This document shows positions 19,411 to 27,295 of a stretch of 64,000 bases of DNA, piece after piece. Numbering within the stretch: position 1 is the first letter of the stretch; each line of letters opens with the position of its first letter. Origin of the DNA: CAVRJC01 sp964505725 (GTDB taxonomy: Bacteria > Actinomycetota > Acidimicrobiia > IMCC26256 > DASPTH01); contig CAZDJK010000054.1 in NCBI GenBank assembly GCA_964505725.1, positions 1-64,000 of the forward strand, written 5' to 3'. The notes below the pieces were generated by a model that had not been told where the DNA came from, did no database searches, and was given only the letters and a program-made list of their open reading frames with translations. A program made the position numbers and the translations under genes.

Positions 19411-20778
19411 ATGGTTCGGATCCGCGACACGCTGTTGCACGACACCGTGGAGCTCGTACCGCGCGAGCCGGGCAAGCTGTCGATGTACGTGTGCGGACCG
19501 ACCGTCTACGACGTGCCCCACGTGGGCAACGCCCGCACCGCGGTGGCGTTCGACGCCATCCGTCGGTACCTGGAGTGGCGCGGCTTCGACGTGACCTTCG
19601 TGAGCAACGTCACTGACGTCGAGGACAAGATCATCGCCCGCGCCGCCGAGGAGGGGCGGAGCGAGCCCGAGCTCGCGGCCGAGGTCGAGACCGCTTACTT
19701 CGACCTCATGGGCCGGCTCAACGTGAAGCGCGCCGACCACCGGCCGCACGCGACCGCGTACATCGACAAGATGCTCGGGCTGATCGCCGAGCTCGTGGCG
19801 AGCGGCCACGCGTATGTGGTCCCCGGGCAGGGCGTGTACTTCGATGTGGCGAGCTACGCAGGCTACGGGGAGCTGTCGCACCGCACGCTGTATGAGCTGC
19901 GCGCGTCCGCCGGCGCGCGGGTCGAGGTCGACGAGGCGAAGCGCAACCCCATGGACTTCGCGCTCTGGAAGTCGGCCAAGCCGGGCGAGCCCGCCTGGGA
20001 GTCACCGTGGGGGAGCGGTCGGCCGGGGTGGCACATCGAGTGCTCGGCTATGTCGCTCGACCTCCTCGGCGAGGCGTTCGACCTCCACGGTGGCGGCAAT
20101 GACCTCACCTTCCCGCACCACGAGAACGAGCGGGCGCAGTCGGAGGCCGCGGGACACGCCTTCGCGCGCCACTGGATCCACTCGGGCATGGTCACCATCG
20201 ACGACGAGAAGATGTCGAAGTCGCTCGGCAACGTGGTGTCGCTCGAGGACGCGCTCGACCGGTACGGCGGTGCGGCATTCCGGCTCGCCGTGCTCCAGAG
20301 CCACTACCGCCGGTCGATGGATCTCGGCGCCGCGGAGCTCGAGGCCGCGGCGAAGGGTGTCGAGCGGCTCCAGGCGCTCGTCCGACGCGCGACCGCAGCA
20401 GGCATCGACACCGCGGGGGCTCCGCTCGACGACGCCACCGTCGAGCAGTTCCGCGCCGCGATGGACGACGACTTCAGCACTCCGAACGCGATGGCAGTGG
20501 TCTTCGATGCCGCGGCGCGCGCGAACCGCGCGATCGACGAGGGTGACCACGTCGCAGCTGCGTCGCTCCTCGCGACCGTCGCGGACCTCACCGCCGCGCT
20601 CGGGCTCGAGCTGGGGGCGGACGGCGGAGGCGACGACGAGATCGACGCGCTCGTGCGGCGACGCGACGACGCGCGCGCGACGAAGGACTTCGCCACCGCC
20701 GACGCGTTGCGCGACGAGCTCGCGGCCCGGGGCATCCGGCTCGAGGACACGCCGAGCGGCACGATCTGGCACCGCTGA
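19411..20778 (+). CDS. cysS: Cysteinyl-tRNA synthetase
   Basis: Class I synthetase charging tRNA-Cys. The 455-residue protein begins with VYVCGPTVYDVPHVGNART-type sequence (zinc Cys plus the HIGH-equivalent HVGN), has WHIECSAM and GGNDLTFPHHENERAQSEA (remaining zinc ligands), and KMSKSLGN. The C-terminal anticodon domain ends in DALRDELAARGIRLED. The full KMSKS and the presence of the anticodon domain argue against the mycothiol ligase MshC. It follows ispF by 75 bases and is followed after one base by the methyltransferase gene. Confidence 0.96.
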   Translation: MVRIRDTLLHDTVELVPREPGKLSMYVCGPTVYDVPHVGNARTAVAFDAIRRYLEWRGFDVTFVSNVTDVEDKIIARAAEEGRSEPELAAEVETAYFDLMGRLNVKRADHRPHATAYIDKMLGLIAELVASGHAYVVPGQGVYFDVASYAGYGELSHRTLYELRASAGARVEVDEAKRNPMDFALWKSAKPGEPAWESPWGSGRPGWHIECSAMSLDLLGEAFDLHGGGNDLTFPHHENERAQSEAAGHAFARHWIHSGMVTIDDEKMSKSLGNVVSLEDALDRYGGAAFRLAVLQSHYRRSMDLGAAELEAAAKGVERLQALVRRATAAGIDTAGAPLDDATVEQFRAAMDDDFSTPNAMAVVFDAAARANRAIDEGDHVAAASLLATVADLTAALGLELGADGGGDDEIDALVRRRDDARATKDFATADALRDELAARGIRLEDTPSGTIWHR

Positions 20779-20779
20779 C

Positions 20780-21535
20780 GTGGCGACCGCACGCAGCCCG
20801 CGCGACCTCGGCCAACAGGTCGAGGGTCGGCGGGCGGTCCGCGAGCTCCTCGTCGCCGACCGCCGCCGAGTCCACGACCTGTGGCTGGCGGCCGATGCCG
20901 CGCCGTCGCCGGTGCTCGACGAGATCGTCCAGCTCGCCGCCGTGCGTCACGTCCGGGTGCGCCGGGTGCCCGGCGAGCAGCTCGCCCACAAGGCCCGCAC
21001 CGAGGTCCCGCAGGGCGTCGTGGCGTTCGCGGCGCCGGTGGCGCCCGTCGGCTTCGACGAGCTGGTGGAGGCACCGGACGCGTTCCTGGTCGCGCTCGAC
21101 GGCGTGACCGATCCGCAGAACGTGGGCGCGGTGCTGCGCACCGCCGAGGTGTGCGGCGCGACCGGTGCGGTGCTCCCAGCGCACCGCGCCGCCGGGCTCG
21201 GGCCTGCAGTGGCGAAGGCCGCTGCGGGCGCGCTCGAGTACCTGCCCGTCGCGTTCGTGTCCGGGATCCCGTCGGCGCTCGATCGAGCCCGGCGCGCGGG
21301 AGTGTGGTGCGTCGGGCTCGACGGTCGTGGCCCCGAGAGCGTCTACGAGCTCGCGGTCGCCGACCAGCCGCTGGTGCTGGTGCTCGGGGCAGAGGGTCGC
21401 GGCCTCTCCCGCCTCGCCCGAGCGCGCTGTGACGTGGTGGCGTCGATCCCGATTCGCGGTCACGTCGAGTCGCTGAACGTCAGCGCGGCGGCGGCGGTCG
21501 CGTGCTCCGAGATCGCGCGCCGGAGAGCCGGATAG
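20780..21535 (+). CDS. rlmB: 23S rRNA 2'-O-methyltransferase, SpoU/TrmH family (RlmB-like)
   Basis: SAM-dependent ribose methyltransferase. From GTG 20780 the protein has 251 residues: an N-terminal substrate-binding domain (GRRAVRELL...), then the SPOUT knot motifs DGVTDPQNVGAVLRTAE, LVLGAEGRGLSRL and IPIRGHVESLNVSAAAAV. It is one base downstream of cysS, the usual pairing. RlmB (G2251) is the likely activity, but related TrmH-family targets cannot be excluded. Confidence 0.92.
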   Translation: MATARSPRDLGQQVEGRRAVRELLVADRRRVHDLWLAADAAPSPVLDEIVQLAAVRHVRVRRVPGEQLAHKARTEVPQGVVAFAAPVAPVGFDELVEAPDAFLVALDGVTDPQNVGAVLRTAEVCGATGAVLPAHRAAGLGPAVAKAAAGALEYLPVAFVSGIPSALDRARRAGVWCVGLDGRGPESVYELAVADQPLVLVLGAEGRGLSRLARARCDVVASIPIRGHVESLNVSAAAAVACSEIARRRAG

Positions 21536-21548
21536 CCTTTGTCATTGC

Positions 21549-21624
21549 GCCGGGTTAGCTCAGTCGGCAGAGCACTTCTCTTGTAAAGAAGATGTCGTCG
21601 GTTCGAATCCGACACCCGGCTCCA
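21549..21624 (+). tRNA. tRNA-Thr (anticodon TGT)
   Basis: A full cloverleaf: acceptor GCCGGGT/ACCCGGC, D arm with GCTCAGTCGGCAGAGC, anticodon stem CTTCT/AGAAG with loop CTTGTAA giving anticodon TGT (Thr, ACA), T arm GTCGG-TTCGAAT-CCGAC, and an encoded CCA at 21622-21624. It lies directly before a truncated P450 gene, so it may have served as an integration site. Confidence 0.97.
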
Positions 21625-21649
21625 TCGAAGGGATTGAAGGAGTCGACGC

Positions 21650-21910
21650 GACTCGGTGGCGTGTCGCGACGAACGCCACTTCCCCGAAGCCGAGTGTCTC
21701 GACATTCACCGGAAGATCGATCACCACCTTGCCTTCGGGTATGGCATCCACTTCTGCCTGGGCAGTCATCTCGCGCGTCTCGAAGGTCGCGTCGCGCCCG
21801 AAGAGGTGCTGAAGCGCTTCCCGACGTGGGAAGTCGACTGGGACCACGCGGTCCAGGCCCACACGACCACGGTGCGGGGATGGGAAGCACTGCCGGTGCT
21901 CACTCGGTGA
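21650..21910 (+). pseudogene. Cytochrome P450, 3'-terminal remnant
   Basis: About 85 codons corresponding to the last fifth of a bacterial P450: CRDERHFPEAE, FDIHRK-type LDIHRKIDHHLAFGYG, the heme-Cys loop FGYGIHFCLGSHLARLEGR, then EEVLKRFPTWEVDW and a normal C-terminus (WEALPVLTR). An in-frame stop lies just upstream, and the roughly 300 preceding residues (oxygen-binding helix I, ExxR) are absent. The fragment abuts tRNA-Thr by about 25 bases. It is best read as the scar of an integration or deletion event, although the remaining piece is surprisingly intact. Confidence 0.85.
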
Positions 21911-21983
21911 CCGGGTCATTCGGGCCGGCTCGCGGGGGCCTGACTGACGTCGCCGAACGACAGCTCCGGTAGATTTACGGAAT

Positions 21984-22574
21984 ATGGCCAGTGTGCGCCA
22001 GGCGAGAGCGGAAGCGACACGGGCGCGGATCGTCGCAACCGCACGTCGGCTGTTCACGGACAAGGGCTACTTCGCCACGGGAACGACGGAGATCGTCGAA
22101 CAGGCGCAGGTGGGCACGCGCGGAGCGCTCTACCACCATTTCGAGAACAAGCAGGCGCTGTTCCTGGCGGTGTTCGAAGAGATCGAGATCGATCTCGGCG
22201 CCAAGGTCGGCGTCACGATCACCGGCGACACGTGGCTCGAACGCCTCGACCAGGCATTGGCTGCGTTCCTCGACGCGTCGCTCGATCCCGAGGTACGGCG
22301 CATCCTCCTGATCGACGGGCCCGCGGTGCTGGGCTGGGACACTTGGCGCGAGATCGAAGCGCGCTATGGCCTCGGCGCGTTCCGCCACATGATCGGGGAA
22401 GGCGTCGAAGAGGGGAGCATCATCAACGTCGACGCGGACGCGATGGCGCACCTGCTCTTGTCGGTGGTCGACGAAGCCGCGCTGTTCATCGCGCACTCCG
22501 ACAATCCTGCAGCGGCACGCGCAACCGCGGGCGCGTCGGTCGCCGCCCTGGTGGCAGGGCTTGCGGCTGCTTGA
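21984..22574 (+). CDS. TetR/AcrR-family transcriptional regulator
   Basis: A 196-residue repressor-type protein. The N-terminal helix-turn-helix (RIVATARRLFTDKGYFATGTTEIVEQAQVGTRGALYHHFENKQALF) is textbook TetR; the C-terminal ligand domain is family-specific. ATG 21984 sits behind the low-GC stretch TAGATTTACGGAAT and has no Shine-Dalgarno site, so it may be leaderless. The nearest candidate operators are the palindromes at 22578-22600 and 27296-27308, which lie before the two operons of the island; the regulator probably controls both, by inference. Confidence 0.92.
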   Translation: MASVRQARAEATRARIVATARRLFTDKGYFATGTTEIVEQAQVGTRGALYHHFENKQALFLAVFEEIEIDLGAKVGVTITGDTWLERLDQALAAFLDASLDPEVRRILLIDGPAVLGWDTWREIEARYGLGAFRHMIGEGVEEGSIINVDADAMAHLLLSVVDEAALFIAHSDNPAAARATAGASVAALVAGLAAA

Positions 22575-22577
22575 GTC

Positions 22578-22600
22578 CTCAGATGCAGGCTGCAGGTGAG
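22578..22600. promoter_or_regulatory. Putative TetR operator 1 (palindrome)
   Basis: A 23-bp imperfect palindrome centred on G22589 with 9 of 11 pairs matching; the core is TGCAG-G-CTGCA. It lies 44 bases before the epoxide-hydrolase-like gene and just after the tetR stop. The same core, in reverse complement, recurs at 27296-27308. Function as a TetR site is inferred from position and symmetry. Confidence 0.55.
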
Positions 22601-22643
22601 CGCGCTAGCATTGACCCAACAGCCGCCAGTACGGAGGAGCGCG

Positions 22644-23048
22644 ATGGAAGCGAAGCAGGTGGTCCAGGAGTTCTGTGACTCGATGGTCAAGCGAGACGCG
22701 GAGTCGTTGCGGCCGTATCTCGCTGACGACGTCGTCTACCAGAACACGGGGATGCCGGCCGCGTCGGGCGTCGAGGATGTGATCGCGAATCTGGCCGGCC
22801 AGTTCGCCATGTTCGCCGACTCGTACGAGTACAAGACCCACAACATCGCCGCTGAAGGCAACGTGGTGATGAACGAGCGCACCGATCACGTCCGCGGTCC
22901 CGACGGTACGGTGCACGCGTTGCCGGTGATGGGGACGTTCATCCTGCGCAACGGCAAGATCGTGCGTTGGACCGACTATTGGGACACCGGTCTCATGGGG
23001 AAGATGATGGCGGGCGAGGACACCAGCGCGCTCGTCCCCACGTATTGA
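22644..23048 (+). CDS. Limonene-1,2-epoxide hydrolase-like protein (NTF2/SnoaL fold)
   Basis: A 134-residue cone-fold protein. It matches the limonene-epoxide-hydrolase family: Tyr32 and Asn34 in VVYQNTG, Arg79 and Asp81 in NERTDHV, and Asp111 in WTDYWD correspond to the Tyr-Asn-Arg-Asp-Asp catalytic set, and PVMGTFILRNGKI is conserved. It therefore looks active on an epoxide; the substrate is unknown. ATG 22644 follows GGAGGAG. It is the first gene after the putative operator and is followed by an alpha/beta-hydrolase 16 bases later. Confidence 0.8.
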   Translation: MEAKQVVQEFCDSMVKRDAESLRPYLADDVVYQNTGMPAASGVEDVIANLAGQFAMFADSYEYKTHNIAAEGNVVMNERTDHVRGPDGTVHALPVMGTFILRNGKIVRWTDYWDTGLMGKMMAGEDTSALVPTY

Positions 23049-23064
23049 TCCTCGTCGTTTCAGC

Positions 23065-23931
23065 ATGAGCGCGGCAGGACGATCTGACGGTGACACCGTC
23101 GTACTCGACGGCGTCACCGTTCGTTACCGCACGCATGGTGACGGTGCTCCGGTCGTGTTCGTTCACGGCGTCTACGTCGGTGGCGCGGTGTGGGACGAGC
23201 TGGTGGCACGGCTCGACGGGAAACGCTGCATCGTGCCCACCTGGCCCCTCGGGGCGCATCGTGATCCGGCGCCCGACGCCGACCTCTCGGCCCGCGCCAT
23301 CGCACGACGGATCCCAGCGTTCCTGGAGGCGCTCGATCTCGCTGACGTGACGCTGGTCGGGAACGACACCGGGGGCGGGCTGTGCCTGGCCGCGCTCGGG
23401 AGCAGTCATCCCGGCGTCGAACGTATCGGTCGGCTCGTGTTGACCAACTGCGACAGCTACGAGCACTTCCCGCCCAAGGGTTTCGATCGCATCGCCAGCA
23501 TCGCGCGCCGGTTTCCGCCGGCGATCGCCGGATTGCTGCGCCTGTTCGCGACCAAGCCGGGCCAACGGCAGTTCCTCAAGTCGGTGTGTACGAGTCCGCC
23601 GACTGGAGATGCAGCCCGACGCGTGTTCGAAGCGTTCCCCGATAGCAAAGGGTCGCGACGCGACGCCCTACGCGTCACCCAGTCTCTCGAACCGTCGGTC
23701 ACCCTCGACGCCGTCCCCGCGCTGCAGGCATTCGCGAAGCCGGTGCTGCTCGCGTGGGGCGACCAGGACAAGCTCTTCCCGCTCGACCACGCCCAACGGC
23801 TCGAAGCCGACTTTCCGAACGCGCGGCTCGAGGTCATCGCCGGGTCCAGCACCTATGTGATGCTCGACCGGCCCGACGAGCTCGCGCTCGCGATGAGCAA
23901 GTTCCTCGCGGAGGGCCCGGCCGCTCCGTGA
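23065..23931 (+). CDS. Alpha/beta-hydrolase, dehalogenase/epoxide-hydrolase type, atypical catalytic His
   Basis: A 288-residue hydrolase with oxyanion region FVHGVYVGG and nucleophile elbow LVGNDTGGG (Asp101), the Asp-nucleophile arrangement of haloalkane dehalogenases and epoxide hydrolases. LAWGDQDKLFP holds the acid. Where the catalytic His is normally found, before the conserved DRPDE, the sequence reads SSTYVMLDRPDE, with no His. The protein may be non-hydrolytic or use another base; I recall similar actinobacterial proteins with this change, but cannot check. It follows the epoxide-hydrolase-like gene, so both probably act on one substrate. Confidence 0.8.
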   Translation: MSAAGRSDGDTVVLDGVTVRYRTHGDGAPVVFVHGVYVGGAVWDELVARLDGKRCIVPTWPLGAHRDPAPDADLSARAIARRIPAFLEALDLADVTLVGNDTGGGLCLAALGSSHPGVERIGRLVLTNCDSYEHFPPKGFDRIASIARRFPPAIAGLLRLFATKPGQRQFLKSVCTSPPTGDAARRVFEAFPDSKGSRRDALRVTQSLEPSVTLDAVPALQAFAKPVLLAWGDQDKLFPLDHAQRLEADFPNARLEVIAGSSTYVMLDRPDELALAMSKFLAEGPAAP

Positions 23932-24319
23932 CCGAGACCGAAACCGTCGCCAGGATCGGTGCCCGAGTCGACGCATTGGGCGGAACGTGGACGGGTCGGC
24001 CGGCGAGCTCTTCGGGCCCGAGGCCGACGCTCGCGGCAGCCGATGGGAGCAGACTGTGGACCGCGACGTCGGCGTCGGCGATGAGCTCGTGCAGTAGGCG
24101 AACGTCGTGAGATTGGTGGAGATCGAGGGTGATGCCGCGCTTGCTCCGGTTCCAAGTTGCGAACGCGGGGCGGCCCCGGACGAGATCGCCCTTCGGAGGT
24201 TCGACCTTCACGACGTCGGCCCCCACCTCGGCGAGCATCAGAGTTGCCACCGCGCCGGCGAGGCCCTGTGAGAGGTCGAGGACGCGCAGTCCTGCGAGGA
24301 GCCCGGTCTCTTCGGCCAC
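23834..24319 (-). pseudogene. CaiB/BaiF-type CoA-transferase, truncated 5' part
   Basis: Starts at GTG 24319 as a family III CoA-transferase: LRVLDLSQGLAGAVATLMLAEVGADVVKVEPP, then FATWNRSKRGITLDL and GLGPEELAGRP. Homology stops around residue 108 (near base 23995); family members are about 380-400 residues. The remaining 50 residues are unrelated and run antisense to the end of the hydrolase gene at 23931. The catalytic Asp region is missing, so it should be inactive. A deletion or inversion joint probably lies at 23932-23995. It is the last gene of the minus-strand operon. Confidence 0.8.
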
Positions 24320-24325
24320 GATCGT

Positions 24326-24694
24326 TCAGCTCGTCGTGAGGAGCTTGGCGAAGTCGAAGCTGACCGTCTTGTCGACGACGAGGTCGAAGGTCGCTTCCGA
24401 GGGTGCCGCAGCGCCGCGCCGACGCGCCCGTCCGTGGAGCATGACGCCCGCGATCTCGTAGTACGAGGGGAACTGCTCGACGACGCAGCAGACGCGGTCG
24501 TCCTCTCCGAGCAAGGCGACGATCGGGTCGTCGTCGTGGACGGTGAACGCGACCGCATCGTTGCCGTACTCGAGGCGTCCCACGGCACCGACCGGCGCGC
24601 CCGCCGGCGGTGCGCCGATCACCATGACCGTCGACCGCGTGGTGAGGAAGCGCCGGATCTCGTCGTCCGACATCCGGATGTCCCGCTTGGGCAC
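24326..24694 (-). CDS. Pyridoxamine 5'-phosphate oxidase-family split-barrel protein
   Basis: A 122-residue flavin-type split-barrel protein: MSDDEIRRFLTTRSTVMVIG, then a beta strand with AFTVHDDDPIVALLGEDDRVCCVVEQFPSYYEIAGVMLHGRA, a pattern typical of PPOX/F420-dependent split barrels. The cofactor (FMN, F420 or heme) cannot be told. GTG start three bases after the stop of the next similar gene. Two such genes in tandem suggest paralogous partners in the island's catabolic pathway. Confidence 0.75.
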   Translation of the reverse strand: MPKRDIRMSDDEIRRFLTTRSTVMVIGAPPAGAPVGAVGRLEYGNDAVAFTVHDDDPIVALLGEDDRVCCVVEQFPSYYEIAGVMLHGRARRRGAAAPSEATFDLVVDKTVSFDFAKLLTTS

Positions 24695-24697
24695 GAC

Positions 24698-25150
24698 TCA
24701 CACCAGCCGATCGGAGAAGCGCGCCTGCTCGATCGTGACACGCAGCACGCAGCGCTTGCCACTCTCGTGACGCGACGCGACCTTGTCGGTGATCTCGGTG
24801 GGCACCGAACGACTCGCACCCGGTCGAGGCGCGGGCGGCACGGTATCCTCGTCGAACCACACGGCGGCGTCGAGCACCGACACCGTGCCCTCGGCCAGGA
24901 GCACCCGGTGGTCGGCCTCCTGCTCCGACGCCGCGAGGACGCTCGCAACACCCGCCTCGGCGAGGTAGCGGACCTTCGCGCTCGAGCGGTAGGTGCTGAA
25001 GTCGACTGCGTCGCCGCGGACGCGCGCCATCATCGCCCAACCCGTCGGGTACCCGTCAGGCCGTCGGCCGAGCAGGTACACGTGTGCGTGCTCGCCAATG
25101 AACTCCAACGCGTCGGCAACGGACGCCGAACGCGCGGCGCTCGACGTCAT
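24698..25150 (-). CDS. Pyridoxamine 5'-phosphate oxidase-family split-barrel protein, second copy
   Basis: A 150-residue protein of the same fold: ADALEFIGEHAHVYLLGRRPDGYPTGWAMMARV, VDFSTYRSSAKVRYLAEAG and SVLAASEQEADHRVLLAEGTVSVL. The RSSAKVR segment is the expected phosphate-binding strand of flavin split barrels. ATG 25150 lies in a four-base overlap with the amidohydrolase stop, so the genes are coupled. The frame extends upstream but inside the neighbour's coding region. Enzymatic role unknown. Confidence 0.75.
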   Translation of the reverse strand: MTSSAARSASVADALEFIGEHAHVYLLGRRPDGYPTGWAMMARVRGDAVDFSTYRSSAKVRYLAEAGVASVLAASEQEADHRVLLAEGTVSVLDAAVWFDEDTVPPAPRPGASRSVPTEITDKVASRHESGKRCVLRVTIEQARFSDRLV

Positions 25151-26313
25151 CCGGCCGCGCCGACGGGCTGCTTGACGTTGTACAGGCGCATCGCACTCCC
25201 GCCGATGATCAGCGACTTGTCGTCCTCGGCGAGGCCGGGGAACGCGTCGGCGAGGAACGTCCTGCTGTTCGGGAACGTGCCGTCGGGGTGCGGGTAGTCG
25301 GAGCCCCACATGAGCTGTTGGGCCCCGAGGAACTCGTTGACGAACGGGATCTCCCGGTTCTCGAACTGGAACGTGCCCCAGATGTTCCGCTTCACGTAGT
25401 CACTCGGCCGCATCGACATCTGCGCTCCGACCGGACCACCCCGGAGCTTGTCCACCGCGTGGTCCATCCGGTACATGAAATGTGGGAACCAGGACACGTC
25501 GTTCTCGGCCGAGACCATCTTCAGGTTGGGGTGGCGCTCGAACACCCCGCTCAGCACCATGTCGGCGAGCGTCAGTTCGATCTCCATGGGCAGCGCGTGG
25601 TAGTTGGCGCCGTTGAACGAGATCGCGCCTCGGAACATGAGGTCGTGCAGCGTCAGCGGGAAGTCGTTGGCCGCCGCCGCTGCCCACAGCGGGTCGAACG
25701 ACGGGTGGCTGTACGGGCGCTCGTCGGGCGGCGAACCCCACAGGAACGCGCCTTTGAGGCCGCGCGTGACCGCGCGCTCGAGATCCGCGACCGCGGTTGG
25801 AATGTCGTGCGCGCAAACGATCCCGATCGGCACCAACCGGCTGAGGTCGTGCGAGCAGTATTCGACGATCCACCGGTTGTACGCATCGAAGCACGCTCGT
25901 TGCAGCCCGATATCGCGCATGCCGAAGAGCAACATCGCCATGCCCGGGTAGATCAGCTCGCCGTTCACACCATCGAGATCCTGCTCGGCGAGGCGGGCGG
26001 CAGTGTTGTAGACACTCGCCGGCGCGCCGTCCCATCCTGCCTTCCATACCTCGGCTACCAGAGCCTGGCGCTGGACGGCCTCCTCCGGTGTGTCGGCCAG
26101 GGGAAGGTCGAACATCCGCGCGGCGAAGAAGCCGGACACGCGTGTGGGCTCGACGTCCTCGGCGAGGAAGACGTCGGTGCTCAGCTGCAGGCGTTCATCG
26201 AATTGTCGCTCGGACCGCGGCGCGCGGTCGCGGTACTCGGGATCGATCCAGTCTCCCCACATGTTGGGCGGCTCCGCTGCGTGCGAGTCGGCAGAAAAGA
26301 TGAATGCGTCCAT
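25147..26313 (-). CDS. Amidohydrolase family protein (ACMSD-like)
   Basis: A 388-residue TIM-barrel metal hydrolase of the amidohydrolase-2 family. It opens with FSADSHAAEPP (metal pair as Asp-x-His), has LTLHDL (His) and KMVSAENDVSWFPH, and WGSDYPHPDGTFP (Asp and His) near the C-terminus. Family members hydrolyse or decarboxylate aromatic or cyclic acids. It is second in the minus-strand operon, after an alpha/beta-hydrolase, which points to ring-cleavage or lactone metabolism, by inference. ATG 26313. Confidence 0.85.
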   Translation of the reverse strand: MDAFIFSADSHAAEPPNMWGDWIDPEYRDRAPRSERQFDERLQLSTDVFLAEDVEPTRVSGFFAARMFDLPLADTPEEAVQRQALVAEVWKAGWDGAPASVYNTAARLAEQDLDGVNGELIYPGMAMLLFGMRDIGLQRACFDAYNRWIVEYCSHDLSRLVPIGIVCAHDIPTAVADLERAVTRGLKGAFLWGSPPDERPYSHPSFDPLWAAAAANDFPLTLHDLMFRGAISFNGANYHALPMEIELTLADMVLSGVFERHPNLKMVSAENDVSWFPHFMYRMDHAVDKLRGGPVGAQMSMRPSDYVKRNIWGTFQFENREIPFVNEFLGAQQLMWGSDYPHPDGTFPNSRTFLADAFPGLAEDDKSLIIGGSAMRLYNVKQPVGAAG

Positions 26314-26334
26314 GCGCGTGATCCTTGTGGGTTC

Positions 26335-27213
26335 CTAGGTGGACTCGAGCGCGGAACCAGAGCGCTCGGAGTCGATTTCGATTCGGCGACGGCAACGCTC
26401 GGCGAAAGCGAGGACGCCGAGGTGATAGGACAGCGCGGCATAGCCAACCGAGAGATTGTGGCCTGCACCGAACTCGATGTCGGTCTCGACGTCCGGGCTT
26501 CCCGAGTATGCCGCCGACACGGTTGCCAGCACCTCTTGCACGTCGCCCCACCATTGCTCGTGGTCGGCGAGGGTGATCCGCACGGGCACGTTCACCAACG
26601 GCGCGAGGGTCCCGAAACGCTCGCCCCATGCTCGCGACGACTTCCCGTCCTCCGCGATTGTCGGCTCCGTCGGGCGTTGGTCGGGGTCGAACACCGAGTC
26701 GGGATACAACTCCGACGGTCCCCAGAACCGCTCGCGGGATGACACGTTCGCGCCTTGCTGCGCGTCGAGGTGAATGCCAACACCCGAGTACGCGACCCCG
26801 GCGAGGCCTGGCCATGGGGCGAGCGCGGCAGCGTGCAGCAGCACGATGGCGCCTGCCGAGTGACCGACGAGAACGACGGGCGCGTCGTTCCAGCCGGCGC
26901 GAATCGTCTCGACGTGCACCGTCGCCTCGTCTTCCGCGGGCAGCCCGTCGGGCCACCGCTCCTGGTTGGCGCGATGTCCGGGGCGATCGGGGAACACGAC
27001 ACGGAACCCGAGTGAGGTGCCCAGCCGGGCGAGCGATAGCTGCGCATCGATCCCGCAGTCCCAGTAGCTGGCGTTCAGTCCGCCGCCGTGAAGTGCGTAC
27101 AGAGTCGATCGCGGTGGACCCGTCGGCTCGGCGACTCGCACCACCAAGCCGGTATGTGTCCGCACCTCGACGACCGGCGATCCTGAGGGCAGGCCGGTGC
27201 GGTGGTCCGTCAT
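26335..27213 (-). CDS. Alpha/beta-hydrolase, Ser-His-Asp type
   Basis: A 292-residue hydrolase with LHGGGLNASYWD (oxyanion region), GHSAGAIVLLHA (Ser nucleophile) and GAGHNLSVG (His). It is the first gene of the minus-strand operon, which continues with the amidohydrolase 21 bases later. The palindrome at 27296-27308 lies 82 bases ahead of its ATG. Unlike the hydrolase at 23065 the catalytic triad appears complete. Substrate unknown. Confidence 0.85.
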   Translation of the reverse strand: MTDHRTGLPSGSPVVEVRTHTGLVVRVAEPTGPPRSTLYALHGGGLNASYWDCGIDAQLSLARLGTSLGFRVVFPDRPGHRANQERWPDGLPAEDEATVHVETIRAGWNDAPVVLVGHSAGAIVLLHAAALAPWPGLAGVAYSGVGIHLDAQQGANVSSRERFWGPSELYPDSVFDPDQRPTEPTIAEDGKSSRAWGERFGTLAPLVNVPVRITLADHEQWWGDVQEVLATVSAAYSGSPDVETDIEFGAGHNLSVGYAALSYHLGVLAFAERCRRRIEIDSERSGSALEST

Positions 27214-27295
27214 CGCGCCGTTGGGTCTCGGCCGGCCATCGCAGTGTCCTCTCCTCGAGCACAGCGATCCATTGACGGGGTCTACGTCTAGTTGG

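Noticed and set aside
19411..20778. Mycothiol ligase MshC instead of cysteinyl-tRNA synthetase
   Set aside because: A full KMSKS, the TVYDVPHVGN signature and an anticodon-binding C-terminal part are present; MshC is shorter and reads differently.
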